From J051 sp040289295 (GTDB lineage: Bacteria > Armatimonadota > Fimbriimonadia > Fimbriimonadales > ATM1), in contig PSLA01000014.1 of the NCBI GenBank assembly GCA_040289295.1, forward strand, positions 1-60,686: a stretch of DNA of 60,686 bases. The letters are read 5' to 3'. The notes beneath the pieces were generated by a model. That model did not search any database, was not told where the DNA came from, and worked only from the letters and a program-made list of their open reading frames with translations. Each line of letters opens with the position of its first letter. Within the stretch, counting starts at the first letter, position 1. Below are positions 43,440 through 50,265 of the stretch, in pieces. Both the position numbers and the translations under genes were made by a program.

Positions 43440-44951
43440 ATGCGCTTGGCCGGCTGGATGATGGATGTGGCGCGGGAGCAGTCGCCTACCCTTGATTTCT
43501 TGAGGGAAGTGTGCGCCAAGAGCCTGGATGCCGGCTACAACGCCCTGGGTCTCTATCTTGAGCACCGCTTCGCATATCCGTCGGCGCCCTGGGCGGCTGA
43601 CGTAGGCGCCCTCAAGGCGAAAGAGATCGAACGCCTTTCGAAGGAGTTCTCTCCGAAGGGCTTTCGGATCATTCCGTTCATCAACACGCTGGGGCACATG
43701 GAGGGGTTCATCCGCGCGGAGGGGGGGCAGTGGCTTGCGGAGGGAGCAACGATTCGAGCCTCTGCGCAGGTGTGTGCATCTCGCAAGGAGGTCGTGTCGT
43801 TTGTACGGAGCCTGGTTGACGACACGATCCGCACTTTCGACGACCCGTGGATTCATTTGGGCGGAGATGAAGCGCACCAGTTGGGGCAGTGCGTAAGGTG
43901 TGAAAAGCGCGTGAAGAAGGTCGGAGCGGGAGGGCTGTATGGCGACTACTACCGCGACCTGTGCGAGTACGTGCTGGGAAAGGGACGGACGCCTTGTCTG
44001 TGGGCCGACATGGTTCTTGCATATCCTGATGCGCTTAGGATGCTGCCGAAGGAAACTGTTTTGTTCGACTGGCAGTACTCCGACGATCCGACGCCTACGA
44101 CGAAGAGGCTGCTGAAGGCGGGGTTCAAGGTGGTGAACTGCCCTGCGGTTCACACGTACGACGCCACGTGGTGCCACCTTCCGCTGACTCAGCAGAACGT
44201 GGACGAGCACGCGAAGGTGGCGAAGGAGTTGAACACCGAGGGCGTGCTGGTAACGACCTGGGAGTTCTCGTTCTTGTCAAACTATGCTTCCACGCTTCCT
44301 CTCATCTACGCCGTTGGGCGCCGACTCTCGGGGGCCTCATGGGGCGCTGCGATCAAGAAGTCTGGGGGCAAGGCGTATTACGACGCCGCGAAGGCGCTGG
44401 GGGAACAGATTCCTAAACTCTCGAAGTTCCTTCGGCCCGGCACGTGGCGGCCGCTTCGCGAGGCGTTTATCATGCGCGACAGTCCGTTCTACCTTTGGGA
44501 GGACTGGCGCGATGAAGCCGTGGGCAAGGTTGGCACGGAGATACTGAAGATTTGCGACAAACTCGATGAGGTTCTGCCGCCGCAGGATCCGCTGCATTGG
44601 TGCGTGCAATTGCATCGCGTAGCGGTTGACTGGGTGCGGCTGTGCGATAAGGCGTACCAAAAGTACTCCAAGCGAGATGTTCGCGGATGCGCCGAGTTGC
44701 TGGAGGAGGGTGCGCTACGTATAGCGACTCTTGGGGCGGGACTGAAGCGTTTAGAGGAGATGGGCGGCTCGCACGCCGACACTTTGCGTCTCCGTCGCAT
44801 CGTGCAACGAGTCAAGCAGGTCGCAAGGCGTGTATTGGAGCAGCAGCGGGGTACGGCGAAGCCGAAGTACCTGCCTGCGTTTGAGGTCATCAGCCACGCG
44901 TCGTTCGTGCCGGGTGACCAGGCGGCGTGGCGCTCGACTCAGTTCCGCTAA
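43440..44951 (+). CDS. GH20-like beta-N-acetylhexosaminidase
   Basis: This 503-residue protein has the TIM-barrel core of glycoside hydrolase family 20. IIPFINTLGHMEG is the family strand with a His, and WIHLGGDEAHQLGQC contains the catalytic Asp143-Glu144 pair, where substrate-assisted hydrolysis of N-acetylglucosamine or GalNAc residues takes place. There is no signal peptide, so it is probably cytoplasmic. The C-terminal ~170 residues are helical. TATACT (43426-43431) ends 8 nt before ATG 43440, a leaderless pattern. Its stop overlaps the stop of the convergent selenoprotein gene. Confidence 0.85.
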   Translation: MRLAGWMMDVAREQSPTLDFLREVCAKSLDAGYNALGLYLEHRFAYPSAPWAADVGALKAKEIERLSKEFSPKGFRIIPFINTLGHMEGFIRAEGGQWLAEGATIRASAQVCASRKEVVSFVRSLVDDTIRTFDDPWIHLGGDEAHQLGQCVRCEKRVKKVGAGGLYGDYYRDLCEYVLGKGRTPCLWADMVLAYPDALRMLPKETVLFDWQYSDDPTPTTKRLLKAGFKVVNCPAVHTYDATWCHLPLTQQNVDEHAKVAKELNTEGVLVTTWEFSFLSNYASTLPLIYAVGRRLSGASWGAAIKKSGGKAYYDAAKALGEQIPKLSKFLRPGTWRPLREAFIMRDSPFYLWEDWRDEAVGKVGTEILKICDKLDEVLPPQDPLHWCVQLHRVAVDWVRLCDKAYQKYSKRDVRGCAELLEEGALRIATLGAGLKRLEEMGGSHADTLRLRRIVQRVKQVARRVLEQQRGTAKPKYLPAFEVISHASFVPGDQAAWRSTQFR

Positions 44952-45172
44952 CTGCGGAAGGCATTCACGACGGCAGTTGGGTCGGGCAGGCCGCCTGACT
45001 CGCGGTTGGTCCAGACGACGTGCTCGCCGCGCTTCACCTCAAGGATGCCGTGCGAGCCGGGGATGAGTTCTGCCTCGGTTCCGAACTCCGCTTTGAGCGC
45101 AGCCGCCACCCGGGCGGCGTGCTCTTTGTAGCCTCACTCGGTGCAGTATTCGATCGTGACCTTCTCGCTCAT
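44948..45172 (-). CDS. SelW-like (Rdx family) selenoprotein with a Cys-x-x-Sec motif
   Basis: This gene has 75 codons (44948-45172) with one in-frame TGA at 45136-45134. Read as selenocysteine, it gives 74 residues starting SEKVTIEYCTEUGYKEHAA. The redox motif Cys10-Thr-Glu-Sec13 after a beta strand and before Gly-Tyr-Lys is the SelW/Rdx thioredoxin-like pattern. The rest also fits: ALKAEFG helix, IPGSHGILEVKRGEHVVWTN strands, and the ELIPGSHG loop. A bacterial SECIS-like hairpin follows the TGA. TATATT (45185-45180) ends 7 nt before the ATG. If the TGA were a stop, only 12 residues would be made. SelA, SelB and tRNA-Sec are not in the window. Confidence 0.88.
45095..45124 (-). promoter_or_regulatory. 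candidate bacterial SECIS element
   Basis: On the coding strand, GCCGCC (45118-45113) pairs perfectly with GGCGGC (45107-45102) around the loop CGGGT. An outer helix GAGC (45124-45121) with GCTC (45098-45095) extends it. The loop begins 21 nt after the TGA and has G in its first two bases. These features match what is known of bacterial SECIS elements bound by SelB: upper stem, small apical loop with an early G, and a UGA-to-loop distance of ~16-37 nt. Confidence 0.75.
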
Positions 45173-45179
45173 GCCGCTA

Positions 45180-45185
45180 AATATA
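45180..45185 (-). promoter_or_regulatory. -10 element of the selenoprotein gene
   Basis: TATATT on the minus strand, 7 nt before the start codon. It predicts a leaderless transcript beginning at or next to the ATG. No Shine-Dalgarno sequence is present. Confidence 0.55.
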
Positions 45186-45206
45186 CCCTCGTCCGGGCTG
45201 TTGCGT

Positions 45207-45953
45207 CTACCCAATAAGCGAAAGCGTCCAATGTCGGAGCACGGACTCCCACGGGCCATCGACGGGCGTTATCGCCTCGTCGCCTACCATCTCAATAGGC
45301 ATCCCGGTAGGGATTTGCACGCGGGCGCGTACGCTTTGGCTACGCTTCGGGGGGTGGTCCGTTGCCGGCGCTGCGAGCGCGCCCTCGAGGGTTGCGAGCC
45401 AATCCGCGGCGGACGCAAGTTGCCACTCTACGCCCAGCTCGTTGGTCCGCCAAGAAGTTCCGCGCGTCACAGGTTCTTCGGAATAGACAATGCCGAACAG
45501 CCCGTTTCTTGCACCGAGCATGTCAAGGATGCGCTCTGTGTCCTTCTGCGTGTGCACGGCAAGGTCCACAACCCTGCCGCTTGGATCATGCTCTGAGGTC
45601 CACCGGAGGGGGCGGACGGCGGCGGCGCGCCGAGGGTCTGGGCGCTGGCGTTCGCGAGTAGGCCCGGTGGTTGCGTCGGCACGAACGACGTCGAACTCGA
45701 AGCGCACTCTTCCGCTGTTGAACCGTGTAGCGGTCACCTTGATCTCTATCTCGAGAATGGACATCACGGTCTCTGCTCTCGCGGCGTGCTGTTCGATAAT
45801 GAGTTCATAAACGTACTCGTCCTCGTCGGGTTTGAGGGCGAGCAAAACGGGTTCCGGTTTGTGCGTTTCGTTCGTGGTGGTAGGCGGAAGGGTTACGCCC
45901 TCTGAGCATCCGACGCACACGGAAATAGCGAACAGCGTGATGGTGGTCTTCAC
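45207..45953 (-). CDS. lipoprotein of unknown function
   Basis: The 248-residue product begins MKTTITLFAISVCVGCSEG, a signal peptide ending in a lipobox-like CVGC. The mature part alternates strands and charged loops: YVYELIIEQHAARAETVMSI, FEFDVVRAD and RVQIPTGMPIEMVGDE. I do not recognise a family. GTG 45953 overlaps the lexA TGA (GTGA), so it is translated with lexA and is probably under SOS control. That would be an unusual SOS member. Confidence 0.65.
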   Translation of the reverse strand: MKTTITLFAISVCVGCSEGVTLPPTTTNETHKPEPVLLALKPDEDEYVYELIIEQHAARAETVMSILEIEIKVTATRFNSGRVRFEFDVVRADATTGPTRERQRPDPRRAAAVRPLRWTSEHDPSGRVVDLAVHTQKDTERILDMLGARNGLFGIVYSEEPVTRGTSWRTNELGVEWQLASAADWLATLEGALAAPATDHPPKRSQSVRARVQIPTGMPIEMVGDEAITPVDGPWESVLRHWTLSLIG

Positions 45954-46594
45954 ACGAGCTTGCCTTGGTAGTCTCGAATCAAAGCGATGACCTTGCCGAG
46001 AATTCGCGCGTCCGGCCGTCTGATTCGAATCGGTTCGTATGCGGGGTTGCTTGGCATGAGCGTCACTGCGCCCCCCTCATCGTATCGAATCCGCTTGACC
46101 GTGGCTTCGTCGTCTATCAGGACAGCGACGAGGTCACCGTTGTAAGCGGTGGACTGTGGCTTCACAACGACAAGGTCCCGTGGGTGGATGCCCTCACCGA
46201 TCATCGAATCCCCTTTGACTCTGAGGAGGTACGCATCTTTGACGTCTTTGAGCAGTGCTTTGGGAACTGGTATCAGGGCCTCTACGTGCTCGTCGGCGAG
46301 GATGGGCGCGCCCGCGGCGATTGTGCCGAGCAGAGGCAACATCTCGACCTCGCCGTTCCCTCCTCCGTGGCGCTTGTCGAGGATTCTAATACAGCGGACG
46401 CCGCTGGTGCGGCTGATGTACCCCTTCTTTTCCAGTGCCTCGAGGTGGGTGATGGTCGCTCTGGTGCTTCTCACTCCGAGATGCCTGGATATCTCCCGCA
46501 CAGTCGGGGGGAAGCCATGGGTTTTGGTGTACTCGGCGACGTAACGCAAAACCTTGGCCTGCCTTTCCGTCAGTGGTTTCTTCAAAGTAATCAT
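45950..46594 (-). CDS. lexA: LexA repressor
   Basis: This 214-residue repressor controls the SOS response. It has the winged-helix DNA-binding domain (TVREISRHLGVRSTRATITH), the Ala94-Gly95 cleavage site (TIAAGAPI), and the self-cleaving dyad Ser130 (VKGDSMIGEG) and Lys167 (EATVKRI). RecA on single-stranded DNA stimulates the cleavage. ATG 46594 is preferred; GTG 46603 is possible. TACACT (46610-46605, minus strand) ends 10 nt before the ATG and falls in a dyad that is probably its own operator. The downstream lipoprotein overlaps by GTGA. Confidence 0.95.
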   Translation of the reverse strand: MITLKKPLTERQAKVLRYVAEYTKTHGFPPTVREISRHLGVRSTRATITHLEALEKKGYISRTSGVRCIRILDKRHGGGNGEVEMLPLLGTIAAGAPILADEHVEALIPVPKALLKDVKDAYLLRVKGDSMIGEGIHPRDLVVVKPQSTAYNGDLVAVLIDDEATVKRIRYDEGGAVTLMPSNPAYEPIRIRRPDARILGKVIALIRDYQGKLV

Positions 46595-46607
46595 GGTGAT
46601 CACCAGT

Positions 46608-46641
46608 GTACCCTTACCAGATGTGTACCTGTCAAGGGTAC
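46608..46641. promoter_or_regulatory. candidate LexA operator
   Basis: A 34-bp dyad: GTACCCTTNNCAG, eight central bases, then CTGNNAAGGGTAC. The outer 8 bp match perfectly. It overlaps the lexA -10 element and lies in the region shared with the divergent chaperone gene. It differs from the known E. coli and Bacillus SOS boxes, as expected for a remote phylum. Confidence 0.6.
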
Positions 46642-46746
46642 TGACGCCGACACCGCCCCAAAGGATGCGCTAAATCGGCCATAATCCGGCAAGACGCCCC
46701 CGCTGCCTGAAACAGGGCGGCGCGTCGGGCCGTTCTGAAGGTTACC

Positions 46747-48546
46747 GTGTCCATAACGAAGTTCCGAAAAGGGTTTGCCGCGGCGGGGCCTGTGGTCGCC
46801 GTGCTGCTTGGGGTCGCGTTCATTGTCGGCTTCCTCTACCGTGGGTCGTCGCCTGGTCAGAGCCCTGCTGATGCCCAAGCGCAGCGAGCGCCCGCCTTCA
46901 CATGGGAGGGCGAGAGCGGCTACTTGGATGAGTTGATGGCGCAGGTGAACGCGTCGCTCACGCAGAATGCCACGCCGACCGAGGAGTGGCGTTTCCGCGA
47001 ACAAGCTCTCAACGCTGTGCTGAACCGGGTCGCGCCGCTTGTCTTGGCCAAGCGTGCCGGTCTGACGGTGAGTGAGGACGACGTTGCGGCAATGGCGAAA
47101 GAGGAGGCTGCGTTCTACGCGGACCTGTTCCGCACGCAGGCTCAAGCCGAGTACGACAACACGACCGCACGGTTGACTGCGGAGGCACAGGCAGCGAAGG
47201 AGAAGGGCGAGGCGAGCGATGAATACAAGCGGGCGAAGAAAGCGCTTGACGACCACAAGGCGATGTCCCTCGACGAGTTCGTCAAGAAGCAGACGGGACA
47301 GACGCTGTCCGAGGTCATCAAGCAGCAAGAGAAGCGGTTGGAGCAAACTCTGTTGCAGCCCACGGAACGCGACAGGCTCCGGTCTCAGGCAGCTAGGAAG
47401 AAGCTGCAGTCGAAGTACGAATCCGAAGTGGACACCAGTGACGAGGCGCTTAAACGGAGTTACGACGAGGTGACCTTCGAGCGCATCCTTATCACCGAGG
47501 GCGCGAACGCCGACCCGATGGGGAAGGCGAGAGAGGTTTTGGGGCGCATTAGGAGCGGGATGCGATTCGAGGACGCAGCTGCCGAATACAGTGACACTAA
47601 GAAGCCTGACGGCAGTCCGGATCTGGCGCCGATGACGCTCGCGCGGATTGACCTCAAGGTTATGCCCCTCTATAAGGGGGTTGCCGAACTGAACGAGGGG
47701 GATGTGAGCGAGCCGGTGCAGACGCCTACTGGGGTGGCAATCTACCGCGTCAGGAAGGTGGAGTCGAAGGTTCCTGAAGACTTTGACCGCAAGAAGACCG
47801 AGCGAGCGAACCAGTTGCGGGCAAGCGTGAGCGCGGCGATGGTAACTCGCGCAGTGGAAGACGTCATCGAGACTGACTACGACAAGATTCAGTGGCACGA
47901 CGAAGGCTGGCGCCTTGTGTTTGATCTTAAACGTATCATGGCGGGCCAAGGGCCCAAGGGTAGCGAGCGCCTGGCGGAGTTGCGGCGAATCGTTGATAAG
48001 GCGCAGAGCGCTGTATCAAGCGACGCGGACCTGCCGGTTTACGTTCGCTATATGGCTTTTAGCCAACTGTACGCAGAGTCGTCTGGAGAGCAAAAGACTG
48101 GCCTGGAGGGGTTGAAGGCTGAGGTTTATGCAATTGTGGCGACGGTAACGCGGTCGACGTCGTTTCTTTTCGAGTACGTGGACCTGTTGTTGGAGCAAAA
48201 GAAAGGGGAGGAGGCTTTGGGGGTTCTGAAGTCAATCGTTGCAAACTCGTGGGAGATCAACGACACGAATAGGGAGACAGTGAAGAAGGTTGAGCGGCTA
48301 AAGGTACAGGCGGCGAACTTCGCTCCGCCCGGGTCGCCCGCCGTGGAGGAGTTGCAGCGGGCATTGGACGACTGGTACGCATCGGAAAAGGACCAGCTCG
48401 CAATACGGAAGGAACAAGAGGAGGCAATGCGCGAGGCGGAAGAGGCGAATCGTCGCGAGATGGAAAACCAGGGCAATGCGTCCTCAAAGCAGAACCAGCC
48501 GTCTGACGGCGGCGCCGGGAGTGGCAACAAGGGTGCCGGAGGTTGA
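46747..48546 (+). CDS. membrane-anchored parvulin-type peptidyl-prolyl isomerase (PpiD/SurA-like)
   Basis: This 599-residue protein has an N-terminal membrane anchor (AAGPVVAVLLGVAFIVGFLY), a long helical SurA-N-type chaperone region with coiled coils (~60-230), and a parvulin domain at ~245-330: FERILITEG, LGRIRSGMRFEDAAAEYSDT and ELNEGDVSEPVQTPTGVAIY. The C-terminal ~250 residues are helical, ending in a charged Glu/Arg coil and a Gly/Ser tail. It should fold secreted proteins outside the membrane. The start is GTG 46747 after AAGG. CATAAT lies at 46680-46685, and a GC-rich hairpin (CTGCCTGAAACAGGGCGG) lies in the leader. rsmI overlaps its end. Confidence 0.87.
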   Translation: MSITKFRKGFAAAGPVVAVLLGVAFIVGFLYRGSSPGQSPADAQAQRAPAFTWEGESGYLDELMAQVNASLTQNATPTEEWRFREQALNAVLNRVAPLVLAKRAGLTVSEDDVAAMAKEEAAFYADLFRTQAQAEYDNTTARLTAEAQAAKEKGEASDEYKRAKKALDDHKAMSLDEFVKKQTGQTLSEVIKQQEKRLEQTLLQPTERDRLRSQAARKKLQSKYESEVDTSDEALKRSYDEVTFERILITEGANADPMGKAREVLGRIRSGMRFEDAAAEYSDTKKPDGSPDLAPMTLARIDLKVMPLYKGVAELNEGDVSEPVQTPTGVAIYRVRKVESKVPEDFDRKKTERANQLRASVSAAMVTRAVEDVIETDYDKIQWHDEGWRLVFDLKRIMAGQGPKGSERLAELRRIVDKAQSAVSSDADLPVYVRYMAFSQLYAESSGEQKTGLEGLKAEVYAIVATVTRSTSFLFEYVDLLLEQKKGEEALGVLKSIVANSWEINDTNRETVKKVERLKVQAANFAPPGSPAVEELQRALDDWYASEKDQLAIRKEQEEAMREAEEANRREMENQGNASSKQNQPSDGGAGSGNKGAGG

Positions 48547-49243
48547 GAGGCGTGGCTCACTGATAGTAGTCGGCACGCCGATCGGCAATCTCAACGACCT
48601 TTCGGTCAGGGCTGCGGAAGCGCTCGAATCGGCGGATGTAGTGGCGGCCGAGGACACGCGACGAACGATCAAGTTGTTGCAGCACGTTGGCTCGAAGGCT
48701 GAACTGATTTGGCTGAACGACGCCCGCGCCCCGGCTTCAGCCATAGATGGGCTTCTCGACCGCGTGGAATCGGGTGCCACGGTTGTGCTGGTCAGCGATG
48801 CGGGGATGCCGGCCGTCAGCGACCCTGGCGCGAAGGTGGTGAACCGGGCGTACGAGCGAGGCCTGCCGGTTTTGGGCGTTCCCGGTCCATCGGCGGTGAC
48901 GTTGGCGTTGGCGCTGAGCGGCTTCTTCGCCCAACGATTCGTGTTGCTGGGGTTCTTGTCAAGGAAACCCGGTAGAATGATGGAGACTTTGGCGCCTTAC
49001 GCCGAAAGCGCCCTTCCAATCGTCTTGTTTGAAAGGCCGGAACGTCTGCCGAAGGTTCTCGAGGCGGCGCTTGAGGTTTTGGGTGACCGCCGGGTTGCTG
49101 TGTGCCGGGAGCTGACGAAAGCGCACGAGGAGGTCCGCCGTGGCAGCATAAGCGCGCTCCTTAGGCAGGAACTGGTTCACAGAGGCGAGTTGACGGTCGT
49201 AGTAGAGGGATGGCGGAAAGCACGTGCTGAACCTGATGAGTGA
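48533..49243 (+). CDS. rsmI: 16S rRNA C1402 2'-O-methyltransferase RsmI
   Basis: This 236-residue member of the tetrapyrrole methylase fold methylates the ribose of C1402 in the ribosomal decoding centre. Signatures are VVGTPIGNLNDLSVRAAEAL, DVVAAEDTRRTIKLLQH, LVSDAGMPAVSDPG and VLGVPGPSAVTLALALSG. GTG 48533 gives PEVERRGSLIVVGTPIG, the usual distance to the first motif; in-frame starts farther upstream (48476) would add a tail unlike the family. The gene overlaps the chaperone gene end by 14 nt. Confidence 0.93.
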   Translation: MPEVERRGSLIVVGTPIGNLNDLSVRAAEALESADVVAAEDTRRTIKLLQHVGSKAELIWLNDARAPASAIDGLLDRVESGATVVLVSDAGMPAVSDPGAKVVNRAYERGLPVLGVPGPSAVTLALALSGFFAQRFVLLGFLSRKPGRMMETLAPYAESALPIVLFERPERLPKVLEAALEVLGDRRVAVCRELTKAHEEVRRGSISALLRQELVHRGELTVVVEGWRKARAEPDE

Positions 49244-49255
49244 ATCGACTATAAT
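49227..49255 (+). promoter_or_regulatory. promoter of the exopolysaccharide operon
   Basis: TATAAT (49250-49255) with a weak CTGAAC (49227-49232) 17 nt upstream, at the end of rsmI. It is followed by a 5' UTR of ~45 nt and a strong AAGGAG site before ATG 49308. Confidence 0.5.
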
Positions 49256-49307
49256 GAGAGTAGGACGGCAGCATGGACGCGTCCGTCGTGTGAGAAGGAG
49301 TTTGACG

Positions 49308-50252
49308 ATGCAGTGGATAGCAAGGTCGTTCGTTGCGCTGATAATGGCTGTGATGTGGGGTGCGGTGTTTGGCCAGCCCTATGAGGACGAGGAGTATCGG
49401 CTGGGGCCGAACGACGTCATCACCGTGCGCGTTGGCAGCGAGCAGGACATGGCCACGCAAGCGCCGATCCTCTACGACGGCACGATTAGCTTGCCCCTGA
49501 TAGGGCCGATCAAGGTTGGCGGATTGACGGTTGCCGAGGCGGAACGCGAGATCAAGCGCGCCTATGTGGACGGCGGCTTCTTCACGGATTCGATTGTCGT
49601 CGTGGTGAACATCTTCCAGTATCGGCCGATGCGGGTGAACGTAGTGGGCTTCGTTACGAACCCCGGGCAGTTCAACATCCGTCCTGGCGACCGCCTGCTT
49701 TCGGTGTTGACGATGGCTGGTGGGGCGAACAACCAGACAGCAAACCTGCGACGTGCGGTGTTAGTGCGTCGGAACAGCCAAGAGCAGATTCCGATTGACC
49801 TGTACGCGATGCTGGTGAAGGGCGATCTGTCACAGAACTATCGAATGGAAGATGGGGACGTGATTCGGATTCCTCAGCAGTTGCAGGACGCTGTGATCGT
49901 AACGGGGATGGTTGTGCAGCCTGGGCGCATTACGTACCGCGACGGGCTTCGGCTTGCGGATGCCATTGCTGCGGCTGGTGGGGGCGTGCCGAACCGCAGT
50001 TGGTTGAGCAAGATCACAATTCAGCGACCGGTTCGAGGACGGCCGGGGCAATACGAGCGATTCGAGGTGAACTATGTGCAGTTCACGGCAAAGAACGACT
50101 GGACGCAAAACATCGAGTTGGAGGCGGGTGACATCGTGTTCGTCCCCGAGACGCGCACTCCGGACGTTAACCGGGTGAACGTTCTGGCGAACATTCTCTT
50201 TACTCTGAACGCGCTGACGGCGCGCAATTTCAACATCTTTCCGAGGTTCTAA
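49308..50252 (+). CDS. polysaccharide export protein (Wza-like, SLBB domains)
   Basis: The 314-residue secreted protein has a signal peptide (ARSFVALIMAVMWGAVFGQ), a polysaccharide biosynthesis/export domain (RLGPNDVITVRVGSEQDM, PLIGPIKVGGLTVAEAEREI) and SLBB domains (VNVVGFVTNPGQFNIRPGD; VTGMVVQPGRITYRDGLRLA). Proteins of this type form the outer-membrane or periplasmic channel for exopolysaccharide. Start ATG 49308 has AAGGAG; alternatives upstream would precede the signal peptide. It leads a run of five same-strand genes that ends with EpsI. Confidence 0.9.
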   Translation: MQWIARSFVALIMAVMWGAVFGQPYEDEEYRLGPNDVITVRVGSEQDMATQAPILYDGTISLPLIGPIKVGGLTVAEAEREIKRAYVDGGFFTDSIVVVVNIFQYRPMRVNVVGFVTNPGQFNIRPGDRLLSVLTMAGGANNQTANLRRAVLVRRNSQEQIPIDLYAMLVKGDLSQNYRMEDGDVIRIPQQLQDAVIVTGMVVQPGRITYRDGLRLADAIAAAGGGVPNRSWLSKITIQRPVRGRPGQYERFEVNYVQFTAKNDWTQNIELEAGDIVFVPETRTPDVNRVNVLANILFTLNALTARNFNIFPRF

Positions 50253-50265
50253 TTCAGGAGACGGT

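Noticed and set aside
46600..47949. Long open frame antisense to the chaperone gene
   Set aside because: Low-complexity Leu/Arg/His-rich product, no start signals, and full overlap with the parvulin protein and the lexA operator.
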